Shown one piece after another: positions 41,281 to 50,235 of a stretch of 64,000 nucleotides of DNA. The stretch is from the NCBI GenBank assembly GCA_036924835.1, contig JBAGRR010000001.1, positions 5,223,001 through 5,287,000 of the forward strand, in the 5' to 3' direction. The DNA comes from Nitrobacteraceae bacterium AZCC 1564. GTDB taxonomy: Bacteria > Pseudomonadota > Alphaproteobacteria > Rhizobiales > Xanthobacteraceae. A program made the translations under genes and the position numbers. How positions within the stretch are numbered: the first letter of the stretch is position 1; the number at the start of each line of letters is the position of its first letter. The notes below the pieces were generated by a model, which was not told the origin of the DNA, made no database searches, and was given only the letters and a program-made list of their open reading frames with translations.

Positions 41281-41736
41281 TCAGTCACGCGCTGTTAACA
41301 GCCTGCAGGCGAGTTCACGCTTGCCCCAACGAGCCGAAAATGTGTCGGAAACTTCAAACCAGCTTCCATCGTTTCCTGCACCGTGATGTTCACCCATACA
41401 TGAGCATTGGCATTCGTGACCTACAGCGTTCTGACAAGCGGGGGAACAAACTTCCTGCGCGCGATACGGCTGAACAATGTAGACTTTCCCATACCGGTCC
41501 AGTGCGCGGTTTACGAAATCGTTGAACCAGCTTTTCGGGATTTCCCAATACCCAGGTCGATCACCTTTTCCATTGAACCATTCGGGGTTGGTTCTTCTGC
41601 CATCGCGAAGCCATTGTCGGTTGTCGTGGGTATAGGGGAGCCTGACGCGCAAGCGTTCGCCTTTACCTGTCCTGCGTAGCACGACTGGCGTCGCTTTCTG
41701 CAGCCTCCAAACGTATCTGAGCGTCAGTCGATCCAT
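41281..41736 (-). CDS. Hypothetical Cys-rich protein, partner of the AbiV/HEPN-like gene
   Basis: The 151-residue protein belongs to no family I can name. It has a basic, Arg/Trp-rich N-terminal half (TLRYVWRLQKATPVVLRRTGKGERLRVRLPY in landmarks, then WLRDGRRTNPEWF) and a Cys/His cluster EVCSPACQNAVGHECQCSC followed by MGEHHG, a likely zinc site. It starts seven bases after the stop of the AbiV-like gene, so the two form an operon. The composition is more AT-rich than the flanks. It could be a nucleic-acid-binding effector or an antitoxin; this is inference. Confidence 0.55.
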   Translation of the reverse strand: MDRLTLRYVWRLQKATPVVLRRTGKGERLRVRLPYTHDNRQWLRDGRRTNPEWFNGKGDRPGYWEIPKSWFNDFVNRALDRYGKVYIVQPYRAQEVCSPACQNAVGHECQCSCMGEHHGAGNDGSWFEVSDTFSARWGKRELACRLLTARD

Positions 41737-41743
41737 GGGGCGA

Positions 41744-42664
41744 CTATCGGGGGTCGCCAGCCACGGACCAGTACTCCCTCTCTTGCTCGGCTAAGAGCTC
41801 TTCAAAGGGCACAGGAATCAAGCTTAGGTCGAGATTGTACATGGGGATTTGCCACTCTCGGTACAGAGTAGCCGCATGTGCTTGCTGAGCGGTATCGAGT
41901 ATAAGTCCCTCGTCTTTGGCCCGTGTTAATAGCTGCTCAGCTAGCTTCTCGCCGTCCAGGTGGTTCTCTTTCTCTCGATATTCTAGACTACCCCATATCT
42001 CTGACGTCGCGCGCAGTCCCTGCACGGTGAATAGCCCGAGGTGTTGCATGGCTTCGGCGACGCGTAGTGCATGCGGGGTGCGATCGAACATCGAAGTGAG
42101 GCCAGCCGCGCTGCTGCTGCGATAGGTAGCGCATGGCGAATTCCAACCGAGGGAGCCATCTTGGTAAGCTTCAATGTCGGTGTAGAGTCTGCTTTCCCGT
42201 TGGTACACGGTCCAGTTCGGTAAGATGTACTCGCCAGCGTAGCCCTCAAGTTCGTGGCCACGGCGTCGCCGATCGACATATTCCCGAAGCTGCGCAAGGT
42301 GCATCGGCTTCCACGTTACTGCTTGCGCGTAAATTAATCGGGCCAAATGGTCGTAGAACCAGTCAACTAACTTACCTAATTTGGATGCGATCAGCTTGGG
42401 AGGGCAGCGGACCACATCCATCAAGATAAGAATCTTAGCTGCTTCTTCCTCCGCAAAGCCCCTGAGAACCTCTGCCTCCCGGTGATGGTTGCTGAGTTGT
42501 TGTGCTGCCTTCCAAAAGCTTTGTGCGCTGTCGAGAATCACTGGAAGGCCTTCGGCGATGAAGAGCAGCCGTTCGCGTTCTGGTAGTTGGCAAAGGCGTT
42601 TTGCTTGGTGAAGCCCGATGTCGGGCCCTCTAAGTTTTTTCTTTGCTTTCTCTGTGTCCATCAA
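41744..42664 (-). CDS. AbiV-like/HEPN-type putative abortive-infection protein
   Basis: The 306-residue cytoplasmic protein contains a helical region (about 36-90) of the type LFIAEGLPVILDSAQSFWKAAQQL...AEVLRGFAEEEAAKILILMDVV, matching the AbiV family layout (Ala-rich helices with an EE-K motif). The C-terminal half is helical and unrecognised. AbiV proteins are phage-resistance toxins in lactococci, and related HEPN domains are ribonucleases, but no clear RxxxxH motif is seen. An alternative is a housekeeping HEPN-like protein. Together with the downstream Cys-rich gene it forms a two-gene unit. Confidence 0.5.
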   Translation of the reverse strand: MMDTEKAKKKLRGPDIGLHQAKRLCQLPERERLLFIAEGLPVILDSAQSFWKAAQQLSNHHREAEVLRGFAEEEAAKILILMDVVRCPPKLIASKLGKLVDWFYDHLARLIYAQAVTWKPMHLAQLREYVDRRRRGHELEGYAGEYILPNWTVYQRESRLYTDIEAYQDGSLGWNSPCATYRSSSAAGLTSMFDRTPHALRVAEAMQHLGLFTVQGLRATSEIWGSLEYREKENHLDGEKLAEQLLTRAKDEGLILDTAQQAHAATLYREWQIPMYNLDLSLIPVPFEELLAEQEREYWSVAGDPR

Positions 42665-42777
42665 TTGTACCGCTGTAGTTTAGTCGGTACATTGTCACAA
42701 CTTCTGGTAAATTCCAGCTGAAATTAAGTCCAGCCGAGCAGCTTGGCTTGAATTGAAGTCGTTCATGGGGGCGGAAG

Positions 42778-43248
42778 ATGGATCGGGCAGATGTGAGCTT
42801 TTGGCTCAGCATTGCCAGCTTTGGTATTTCGGCAATTCTCGGTGTCGTTAGGCTAGTTGAGTTCTCTAGTACGCAGAGAGTTCGTATCAAGGCAGAAGCG
42901 TCGCTTACAAGTTTAGAAGAGATAGGCAATACAATAACTTTGCTGAACGCTTCATCTGTCCCGGTCACCATTTCATACTTTGAATTGGCTTGGACAGAAC
43001 GGCGAAAGTTCTTCGGGATTCCTATTCCGTTTATGACGGAAGAGGTGGCTACCGACTCCCCCATAGATCCACCGGATGGTTACGCGGCACTCATTCTTCC
43101 CCATCAAACCCACTCGCTCCTGTTTCGAGAGCAGTATCATTTTGATTGGGGCGTACGCGTTAAACACGACATCTATCTGAAGCTCTGGCTAGTAGGCAAA
43201 GGAGGGCCGATCTGGCTCTGGATTACCGGACCATCAAAATATCGATAG
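42778..43248 (+). CDS. Hypothetical membrane-anchored protein
   Basis: The 156-residue protein has one N-terminal membrane segment (FWLSIASFGISAILGVVRLV, residues 8-27), then a mostly beta-strand domain (NTITLLNASSVPVTISYFELAW, HDIYLKLWLVGKGGPIWLWI). It is divergent from the AbiV-like gene with a 113-base gap. No family was recognised. The codon use is more AT-rich than in the neighbouring blocks. Confidence 0.55.
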   Translation: MDRADVSFWLSIASFGISAILGVVRLVEFSSTQRVRIKAEASLTSLEEIGNTITLLNASSVPVTISYFELAWTERRKFFGIPIPFMTEEVATDSPIDPPDGYAALILPHQTHSLLFREQYHFDWGVRVKHDIYLKLWLVGKGGPIWLWITGPSKYR

Positions 43249-43295
43249 TTTGAAGTGCGTCGAAGATCAGGTTCGAAAGCGATGTGGAGCTGAAA

Positions 43296-43550
43296 ATGCT
43301 CGAGTTACTAGCGATCGTTCTATTCGTGGGCTTTATTTGGTTTTTGATATCGCTCGCAAACAATGGTTCAAAACGGCAACAGTCCGGTGCTGTATGGACA
43401 TTGTTATTCACATTTCTAGCTGTTGGATCAGGCCTTCTTGGCGGTTACTTCTGGTTTGCATTGGGTGCGCTGGTATTAGGCGTGCATATCTACATCAGTA
43501 CCAAGAATTCACTCGAACAAGAGCGAAAGGAACGAGAAGGAAAGAACTAG
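43296..43550 (+). CDS. Small two-segment membrane protein
   Basis: The 84-residue protein has two membrane helices (LLAIVLFVGFIWFLISLA, about 3-20; WTLLFTFLAVGSGLLGGYFWFALGAL in landmarks, about 36-66) and a charged tail EQERKEREGKN. ATG 43296 follows GGAG by six bases; a GTG four codons upstream is also possible. It lies 47 bases after the preceding membrane-protein gene, so the two are probably cotranscribed. No family recognised. Confidence 0.5.
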   Translation: MLELLAIVLFVGFIWFLISLANNGSKRQQSGAVWTLLFTFLAVGSGLLGGYFWFALGALVLGVHIYISTKNSLEQERKEREGKN

Positions 43551-43716
43551 AAACTCGCTGCGAAGAAGGAGGTCATTTCATCGCTTATCTATTATGAGCT
43601 AGCTGATCGGATGCGCGCGCGCCGCAATGCCGCTATCATCCGACCGCCGGATTCTGCTTTGCTTAATCTTTTGCCATGACCTTGGGGAATGCTGCCATTC
43701 GGGCGCGGGGGCTGAC

Positions 43717-44763
43717 ATGTCATTTCAGGAACGATGTTTCTCTCTGTTTCGCGCGGCTTCCAATGCAGCCTGCATACTTGCCGCCAGCATTTTTGCCGCT
43801 GTCGCAATGGGAAGTGCTGTATTCAGCCCGGCCCGCGCACAGACCGCACCGTCAACTTCTGCGTCAACGATCTGGACGGTGCCGGAGGTCGGCGCATTAC
43901 CGAACGATGCCTTCGGGTCTCAGGTGCGGCGCGGGCGCGACCTCATCACCGCGACATACGCGCATATTGGGCCCGAAGTTTCTGATGTCGCGAAACGCTT
44001 TGCAGGCAACAATCTCGCGTGCAGCAACTGCCATCTTGAAGCCGGTACGAAGAAGTTCGGATTGCCGATCTTCGGTCTCTTCGAATTATTTCCGCAATAC
44101 AGCGCCCGGCTCGGTGCGGAAATCACCATCGAGGATCGGGTCAATTCCTGCATGGTCCGCAGCATGAATGGCCGCGAGCTGCCGAATGACAGTGCCGAGA
44201 TGCAGGCGATCGTCGCCTACATCAAGTTTCTGTCGTCAGGCGTGCGACCCGGCCAGATTCTGTCCGGCCTCGGTGCCGGCGCAATGCCCGAACTCAAGCG
44301 AGCCGCCGATCCCGTTCGCGGCAAGGCGATCTACGTGAACTCGTGTCAGGCCTGTCACAACACCGACGGCTCGGGCATTCGCCGCAGCCTGCCGACCACC
44401 GATCTCGGCTATATGATGCCGCCGCTATGGGGGCCGGATAGTTTCAACGACGGCGCAGGCATGGCGCGGTTGATCACCGCCGCCAACTTTCTGCATTTCA
44501 ACATGCCGCATGGCGCGGATTATCTGAACCCGCAGCTTTCAGTGGAGCAGGCATGGGACGTCGCGGCGTTCATCATCTCGCAGCCCCGCCCCAAGAAGGC
44601 CGGGCTGGACAAGGATTATCCTGACCTGTTGCGAAAGCCAGTCGATACACCGTACGGCCCCTATGCCGATGGCTTCAGCGAGCAGCAGCACAAGTACGGA
44701 CCGTTCGCGCCGATCCGCGCCGCACTCGCCAAGGAAAAGGCGAAGGCGAAGAAGGGAGAGTGA
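43717..44763 (+). CDS. TsdA-like dihaem cytochrome c (thiosulfate dehydrogenase family)
   Basis: About 348 residues from ATG 43717, with a signal peptide ending ARAQT. Two haem sites are visible: CSNCH in AGNNLACSNCHLEAGTKKFG and CQACH in NSCQACHNTDGSGIRRS. Between them, NSCMVRSMNG matches the conserved Cys segment that provides the unusual axial Cys ligand in TsdA enzymes, and FELFPQYSARLGAEITIEDRVN matches the family. Members oxidise thiosulfate to tetrathionate or work in the reverse direction in the periplasm. It precedes a MarR regulator and a molybdenum hydroxylase, so a role as electron acceptor is also possible. Confidence 0.8.
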   Translation: MSFQERCFSLFRAASNAACILAASIFAAVAMGSAVFSPARAQTAPSTSASTIWTVPEVGALPNDAFGSQVRRGRDLITATYAHIGPEVSDVAKRFAGNNLACSNCHLEAGTKKFGLPIFGLFELFPQYSARLGAEITIEDRVNSCMVRSMNGRELPNDSAEMQAIVAYIKFLSSGVRPGQILSGLGAGAMPELKRAADPVRGKAIYVNSCQACHNTDGSGIRRSLPTTDLGYMMPPLWGPDSFNDGAGMARLITAANFLHFNMPHGADYLNPQLSVEQAWDVAAFIISQPRPKKAGLDKDYPDLLRKPVDTPYGPYADGFSEQQHKYGPFAPIRAALAKEKAKAKKGE

Positions 44764-44919
44764 GCGTTTAGCTTGAAACTGTAGCTTGGCAGCCAATCCT
44801 TCCGGGCGCATCGCGGACGCAAGCTTTGAGTGTTTCGATTGGATTGCCTTTGCACGCCACCATATTGGTTGTGCGCTCCTTGCTGGCGCTGACGGATCGA
44901 ACATGCTTTGGTGCATGGC

Positions 44920-45354
44920 ATGACTGAACCAACAAAAGAACAAGTCGAACAGCTCACGCGCGCGTTTGAGCGTTTCACGCGCCGCTTCAAAGTGGCCGAG
45001 GCCGCTGCCGCCGCCGATAACGCGCTCAACGCGCTGGATGCGCAGACGCTGGTGTTCGTGGACGACAACCCTGGTTGCGGCATCGGCGATGTCGCGCGTT
45101 ATCTCAATGTCGCCATGACGACCATGTCCTCTGCCGTCGACCGGCTTGTGAAGAAAGCCTTTGTCGAGCGTCGCCGGCCGGAGGACAATCGCCGGGCGGT
45201 GGCACTGACCGCGACCGAGAAGGGGCGGCAGGTCGTCGAGGAGCAGATTGCCAGCTATCGCGAAGCATGCCGCACGATGCTTCGTTCGCTCGATCCAAAG
45301 GAACAAAGCGAGCTGATCCGACTTACAGAAAAGATTGCTGATCACGAAACTTGA
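44920..45354 (+). CDS. MarR family transcriptional regulator
   Basis: The 144-residue protein has the MarR winged-helix core: NPGCGIGDVARYLNVAMTTMSSAVDRLVKKAFVERRRPEDNRRAVALTATEKG, given as landmarks at about 48-100, with the wing basic segment RRRPEDNRR. TTG at 44908 is a possible alternative start. It lies 77 bases before the molybdenum-hydroxylase genes on the same strand and likely controls them or the preceding cytochrome gene. Confidence 0.85.
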   Translation: MTEPTKEQVEQLTRAFERFTRRFKVAEAAAAADNALNALDAQTLVFVDDNPGCGIGDVARYLNVAMTTMSSAVDRLVKKAFVERRRPEDNRRAVALTATEKGRQVVEEQIASYREACRTMLRSLDPKEQSELIRLTEKIADHET

Positions 45355-45431
45355 ACATTACGAAATTCGTACTATTTTGATGGCGCTGCCGGACTTCACC
45401 CCGAAGGCCGGCCCGAATTTGGAGGCGCCCA

Positions 45432-45941
45432 GTGCCAATTGTCGTGAATGGAACGGCATATCCGTTGCCGGAGGACCCCCGGGTTTCGTTGCTCGACCAC
45501 TTGCGGGAGCACATCGGCCTGACAGGCACGAAATTGGGCTGCAATCAGGGGGCCTGCGGGGCGTGCACCGTCATCGTTGATGGAATGCGGGTGCTGTCCT
45601 GCCTGACGCTGGCGGTCCAGGCGGATGGCTGCCAGGTGCGCACCATCGAAGGTCTGGCATCGGAAGATGGCGCGCTTCACCCGCTGCAAAACGCCTTCAT
45701 CGCGCACGATGGATTTCAGTGCGGTTACTGCACACCGGGCCAGATCTGCTCGGCCATCGCGATGGTCGAAGAGCTGCAAAGGGGCGACCCCAGCTACGTC
45801 ACCGCAAATCTCGCCGAGGGACCGAACGGCGCCATGCGTCAGGAAATTCGCGAACGTATGAGCGGCAACCTGTGCCGGTGCGGCGCGCACAACGGAATTG
45901 TCGACGCGATCGAAGAGATGTTGTGCGGAGACGCGGCATGA
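45432..45941 (+). CDS. Molybdenum hydroxylase 2Fe-2S subunit (PaoA/XdhC-type small subunit)
   Basis: The 169-residue subunit begins with GTG 45432 (GGAGGCG upstream). The plant-ferredoxin-type cluster is held by CNQGACGACTVIVDG...C and the second cluster by CGYCTPGQ...LCRCGAHNGI. Electrons pass from the molybdenum centre through these clusters to the FAD subunit. There is no Tat signal as in E. coli PaoA, so it is probably cytoplasmic. Its stop codon overlaps the next start. Confidence 0.9.
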   Translation: MPIVVNGTAYPLPEDPRVSLLDHLREHIGLTGTKLGCNQGACGACTVIVDGMRVLSCLTLAVQADGCQVRTIEGLASEDGALHPLQNAFIAHDGFQCGYCTPGQICSAIAMVEELQRGDPSYVTANLAEGPNGAMRQEIRERMSGNLCRCGAHNGIVDAIEEMLCGDAA

Positions 45942-46933
45942 GGATGTTCGATTATCGCCGCGCAACTGAGCGGACCGAAGCACTGGCCATCGCGGCTCGC
46001 GAGCAGGCGCGCTATCTCGCCGGCGGCACCAATCTCGTGGACCTGATGCGGCAAAACATCGAAGCGCCTGCCGCGCTGGTGGACGTGTCTCGTTTGCCGG
46101 CGACCATTGAGGAGAGGGGCGGTCACCTGTTGATCGGCGCGGCCGCTCGCAACAGCGTCGTTGCCGCGCATCCTGTTGTGCGGGCGCGTTACCCGATGCT
46201 GTCGCGCGCATTGCTGGCAGGCGCCTCGGCGCAGATCCGCAACATGGCGACCGTCGGAGGCAATATCTTGCAGCGGACGCGCTGCGCCTATTTCTACGAC
46301 GTGGCCGGATCGCGCTGTAACAAGCGCGAACCAGGCGCCGGCTGCGATGCGATCGGCGGTTTCAACCGTTATCACGCCATTTTCGGCACGTCCGAACATT
46401 GCATCGCGACACATCCGTCGGACATGTGCGTCGCGCTCGCCGCGCTCGATGCGCGCGTGCATCTCGTAGGTCCCGACGGTGAACGCAGCGTGCCGATGCT
46501 CGATTTCCATCGCTTGCCCGGCGAGACTCCGCAGATCGAGACGGTCTTGCGCCCGAGCGAGCTCATCACCGCGATCGAACTCGTCCCGAGTGCTGCCGCT
46601 GCGAATTCCGCGTATCGCAAGGTCCGCGACCGTTCGAGCTACGCGTTCGCGCTGGTGTCGGTCGCCGCGGGCATGGAGATCGTCGACGGAAAGATCGCAG
46701 ACGTGCGGATAGCTTTGGGCGGTGTTGCGCCGAAGCCGTGGCGAGCCGCGCGAGCTGAAGACATTCTGCGCGGCCAGGCTCCGGCAAGAGAGCGCTTCCT
46801 TTTGGCCGCCGAAGCCGAGCTCGCCGCTGCCAAACCCCTTTACGGCAATGCCTTCAAGACCGAGCTTGCCAAAAGAACCATTGCCGCCGTGCTCGGCGAA
46901 CTTCTTGGTGAACTTAACGGAGCGAACGCATGA
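45938..46933 (+). CDS. Molybdenum hydroxylase FAD subunit (PaoB-like)
   Basis: The 331-residue subunit has the FAD-binding motif ARYLAGGTNLVDLMRQ and MATVGGNILQRTRC. The extra cysteines in QRTRCAYFYD...RCNKREPGAGC are the ligands of the additional 4Fe-4S cluster found in PaoB and 4-hydroxybenzoyl-CoA reductase-like proteins. A CO-dehydrogenase-flavoprotein C-terminal domain follows. It overlaps both neighbours by four bases (ATGA), so the three subunits are translated as a unit. Confidence 0.9.
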   Translation: MRMFDYRRATERTEALAIAAREQARYLAGGTNLVDLMRQNIEAPAALVDVSRLPATIEERGGHLLIGAAARNSVVAAHPVVRARYPMLSRALLAGASAQIRNMATVGGNILQRTRCAYFYDVAGSRCNKREPGAGCDAIGGFNRYHAIFGTSEHCIATHPSDMCVALAALDARVHLVGPDGERSVPMLDFHRLPGETPQIETVLRPSELITAIELVPSAAAANSAYRKVRDRSSYAFALVSVAAGMEIVDGKIADVRIALGGVAPKPWRAARAEDILRGQAPARERFLLAAEAELAAAKPLYGNAFKTELAKRTIAAVLGELLGELNGANA

Positions 46934-49248
46934 GCAAGCTGCAGAACGCCATCGTCGGCGGTGTGCGCACCGCAATGGGCTACGTTCCCGGCAGTTGGCT
47001 GCCCGGCGGCACGCCTGACCCGCTGATCGATCGGCGCGTGAGCCTCGGCACGCAGCAGTCGCGTGTCGATGGCCCCGACAAGGTGCGGGGTGCCGCGCGT
47101 TTCGCGGCCGAGGTCCCGATGGAAGGGCTGCTCTATGCGGCCATCGTTCATTCGACGATTGCACGCGGCCGGATTGTGGAGCTCGAGCTTTCCGCCGCCG
47201 AAGCCGCACCCGGCGTCGTGCTGGTGATGACACATCGCAATGCGCCGAAGATGGCGTTGCCGCCGCCGGTCGGCCTCTCCAACCTCAAGGCCGCGGGCAA
47301 CAACATCCTGCCTGTGATGCAGGACCCGGAGATCCGCTGGAACGGGCAGGCGGTCGCGGTGGTGCTCGCGGAAACCCAGGAGCAGGCCAACCATGCCGCG
47401 TCGCTGATCGTGGTGCGTTACGACGTGGCCGCCGCCCGCACGCGTTTCGAAGCCGCGAAAGCTGATGCGCGCACGCCCGACTCGCTGATGATCGAGAAGA
47501 ACCGGCTGAAGAAAGGCGACGTGAGAGCGGCCCTTCAGTCGGCAACGCGCAGCGTCGATGCGGTCTATCGCACGCCTTGGCACAACCACAATCCGATCGA
47601 GCCCAACGCCGCGACGATTTGCTGGGAAGGCGAGCGCCTGATCGTGCATGATGCGACGCAGATGTTGAACGGCACGGCCGGCTCGCTCGCCAAGGTCTTC
47701 GGTATCAAGGAATCGCAAGTGCACGTCAGTTCGCCCTTCGTTGGCGGCGGCTTCGGCGGGAAGGCAATGTGGGATCACCAGATCCTCGGGGCCGCCGCGG
47801 CCAAGCTCGCCGGCCGGCCGGTGCGGATCGCGCTGTCGCGCACCAGCATGCATCGCCTGATCGGCGGCCGGTCACCGACCGAACAGCGCGTTGCACTTGC
47901 CGCCGATAGTGCCGGTAAGCTCAAGGCGCTGCTCCACCACGGCTATTCGGTCAAGCAGCCGCACAGCGTCTGCGACGAGGCGTTCACGCTGTCGAGCCGC
48001 TCGCTTTACGCATCGGAAAGCTTCGATGTCGTGCAGCACACGCTCGATCTCGACGTGCTGGCGAACACCTATATGCGTGCGCCGGGGGAAGCGCCTGGCA
48101 GTTTCGCGATTGAAAGCGCGATGGACGAATTGGCGCACGCGCTCGGAATGGATCCCATCGAGTTCAGGCGTCGCAACGTGTCCCATTGCGATCCCGTCAC
48201 CGGCGCCCCGCATTCGCAAAGCGAAGTGATGCTGGCTTATGATCTTGGAGCGAAGCGGTTCGGTTGGCATCGCCGCGCAGCGACACCGCGTTCGCTGAAG
48301 GAAGGTGAGTGGCTCATCGGCATGGGGTGTGCGACCGGCTCGTTCCCGTACGCCCGGATGCCGGGCATGTCCGTCCGGATCACGATCGATAGCGACGGCC
48401 ACGCGACGGTTTCAAGTGCCGCGCACGAAATGGGCATGGGCACTGCGACCGTGCAGCGGCAGCACGCGGCGGACCGGCTTGGTCTGCCGCTGGAGAACGT
48501 CACTGTCAGGATCGGCGACACAAGTCTTCCCTTCGGCAGCTTCGCCGGCGGTTCATCGCAGACGGCTTCGCTCGGTGCGGCGATCAACGCGGCGAGTGCC
48601 AAATTGGCTAGTGAGCTTCTGCGTCTGGCCGGCAACGACACGCCGCTTGCCGGTCTCAGGCCAGGGGAGATCGAATTCGCCGATGGCGGCCTGCGCAAGA
48701 TCGACAAACCGTCTCGCTATGAAAGCTTCAAATCGATTCTCAAGCGCGCTGCGCGCAGCGAGATCAGCGTCATGGGCGAAAGCAGTGCTCCTCTGGAGAT
48801 TCTCAAGTTCTCGATGCACAGCAGATCGGCGATTTTTTGCGAGCTTCGCGTGAGCGACGTCACCGGCGAAATTCGCGTCGACCGCCTCGTCGGCTCCTTC
48901 GATTGCGGGCGCATTCTGAATCCCAAGACCGCTGCGAGCCAGTTCCGTGGCGGTATGATCATGGGCATAGGCATGGCGTTGACCGAGGAGACCTTGCTCG
49001 ACGAGCGCAGCGGGCGGATCATGAGCGCCTCGATGACGGATTATCACGTGCCGGTTCATCTCGACGTACCGGACATTGATGTTCTTTGGACCGACATTCC
49101 CGATCCCCGCACGCCCATGGGCGCGCGCGGCATCGGTGAAATCGGCATCACCGGCGTCGCTGCCGCCATCGCTAACGCTGCGTTCAACGCGACAGGCAAG
49201 CGTGTCCGCGAGCTGCCGCTGACCCCTGACAAGTTTTTGATTGGCTGA
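46930..49248 (+). CDS. Molybdenum hydroxylase large, molybdopterin-binding subunit (PaoC-like)
   Basis: The 772-residue catalytic subunit has the family landmarks: VDGPDKVRGAARFAAEVPMEGLLYA at the N-terminus, SSPFVGGGFGGKAMWDHQ around the molybdenum site, YMRAPGEAPGSFAIESAMDELAHAL, GSFAGGSSQTASLGAA, and the catalytic Glu in MGARGIGEIGITGVAAAIANA. Close relatives hydroxylate aldehydes (PaoABC) or xanthine-type substrates. No XdhC/PaoD-type maturation protein is in the window. Confidence 0.9.
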   Translation: MSKLQNAIVGGVRTAMGYVPGSWLPGGTPDPLIDRRVSLGTQQSRVDGPDKVRGAARFAAEVPMEGLLYAAIVHSTIARGRIVELELSAAEAAPGVVLVMTHRNAPKMALPPPVGLSNLKAAGNNILPVMQDPEIRWNGQAVAVVLAETQEQANHAASLIVVRYDVAAARTRFEAAKADARTPDSLMIEKNRLKKGDVRAALQSATRSVDAVYRTPWHNHNPIEPNAATICWEGERLIVHDATQMLNGTAGSLAKVFGIKESQVHVSSPFVGGGFGGKAMWDHQILGAAAAKLAGRPVRIALSRTSMHRLIGGRSPTEQRVALAADSAGKLKALLHHGYSVKQPHSVCDEAFTLSSRSLYASESFDVVQHTLDLDVLANTYMRAPGEAPGSFAIESAMDELAHALGMDPIEFRRRNVSHCDPVTGAPHSQSEVMLAYDLGAKRFGWHRRAATPRSLKEGEWLIGMGCATGSFPYARMPGMSVRITIDSDGHATVSSAAHEMGMGTATVQRQHAADRLGLPLENVTVRIGDTSLPFGSFAGGSSQTASLGAAINAASAKLASELLRLAGNDTPLAGLRPGEIEFADGGLRKIDKPSRYESFKSILKRAARSEISVMGESSAPLEILKFSMHSRSAIFCELRVSDVTGEIRVDRLVGSFDCGRILNPKTAASQFRGGMIMGIGMALTEETLLDERSGRIMSASMTDYHVPVHLDVPDIDVLWTDIPDPRTPMGARGIGEIGITGVAAAIANAAFNATGKRVRELPLTPDKFLIG

Positions 49249-49404
49249 AGCGCCGAGCTGTGGGGGAACAGGCGCGAAAAGTTCGAATTGCTCTGTGCGA
49301 GGTCACGAATGGAATGATGCAGGCAAGCGCCATGAAGGGGCGAGTGATCAATTCTGTGCGAGCGCCGATTCCGGGCGACACCTTTTCGCGTTATCGACTC
49401 TAAG

Positions 49405-50235
49405 ATGGGATGGATGGAGGGCAGGGCTGCGTTCGCAAATGGTGTGCCGATGCTCGAGCATGTCACCGTTGATCGCGGTCGCCGCGTCCTGTTAGGCGCC
49501 GCGGGCGCGCTGATCCTGCAAGCGATACTCCAACCGACGACCGCATCGGGTCAGAGCGCCACAAGTGCTGGCTCAAGTCCTGGCTCTAGTCCCGCGCCAA
49601 GTCCCAAGTTGAAAATCGGCATTATCGGTGCGGGCCATATCGGCAGCACGATCGGTGGCCTCTGGATCAAGGCAGGCCATCCAGTCTTCCTGTCATCGCG
49701 TCATCCGGAGGAATTGCAAGACCTCGTGGCTCGCCTTGGGCCACTTGCACAGGCCGGCAAAGTCGATCAGGCCATTGCCTTTGGCGATGTCGTCTTCATC
49801 GCAGTGCCTTACGGCGCGCTGCCGCAGATCAGCAAAGATTACGGCAAATCGCTCGCGGGGAAGATTGTGCTCGACGCCAACAATGCGGTGGCGAGCCGCG
49901 ACGGCGCCGTTGCCGACGAGGTCGAGCGCGATGGTATCGGAGTGACATCGCAAAAATATCTGCCCGGCGCGCGGCTGGTGCGTGCCTTCAACACGCTCTC
50001 CTACACGATCTTTGAACGCGAAGCGCACCGTCCTGCCCCGAGGCTCGCCGTGCCGATTGCGGGCGATGATCAGGAGGCAGTTCAGATCGCAGCGCAACTG
50101 GTCCGCGATGCCGGCTTTGATCCGGTGGAGGTCGGCAAACTGGTCGATGCGAGCCGCTTCCAGCGTGGCGCGCCGGGATATGGCCAGAGTGTGAGCGCAG
50201 CCGAACTCAAGCAGAAACTGTCGTTGGCACCATGA
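49405..50235 (+). CDS. Exported F420H2:NADP-oxidoreductase-like protein
   Basis: The 276-residue protein has a twin-arginine-like leader (RGRRVLLGAAGALILQAIL) followed by a Ser/Pro-rich linker SSPGSSPAPSP, then the NADP-binding domain: KIGIIGAGHIGSTIGGLWIKAGH, SSRHPEEL, and AFNTLSYTIFER. The fold is that of F420-dependent NADP oxidoreductases and ferric-reductase-like NAD(P)-binding proteins. ATG 49450 (MLEHVTV) is an alternative start. It overlaps the permease gene by four bases. Confidence 0.7.
   Translation: MGWMEGRAAFANGVPMLEHVTVDRGRRVLLGAAGALILQAILQPTTASGQSATSAGSSPGSSPAPSPKLKIGIIGAGHIGSTIGGLWIKAGHPVFLSSRHPEELQDLVARLGPLAQAGKVDQAIAFGDVVFIAVPYGALPQISKDYGKSLAGKIVLDANNAVASRDGAVADEVERDGIGVTSQKYLPGARLVRAFNTLSYTIFEREAHRPAPRLAVPIAGDDQEAVQIAAQLVRDAGFDPVEVGKLVDASRFQRGAPGYGQSVSAAELKQKLSLAP

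Noticed and set aside
41266-41281. Prophage or integrative-element boundary at the AT-rich patch
   Set aside because: No integrase, direct-repeat ends or tRNA were seen; only the composition change supports transfer.
45839-47233. 464-residue minus-strand frame across the molybdenum hydroxylase genes
   Set aside because: Antisense shadow in GC-rich DNA; the plus-strand frames have clear family motifs and overlapping starts.
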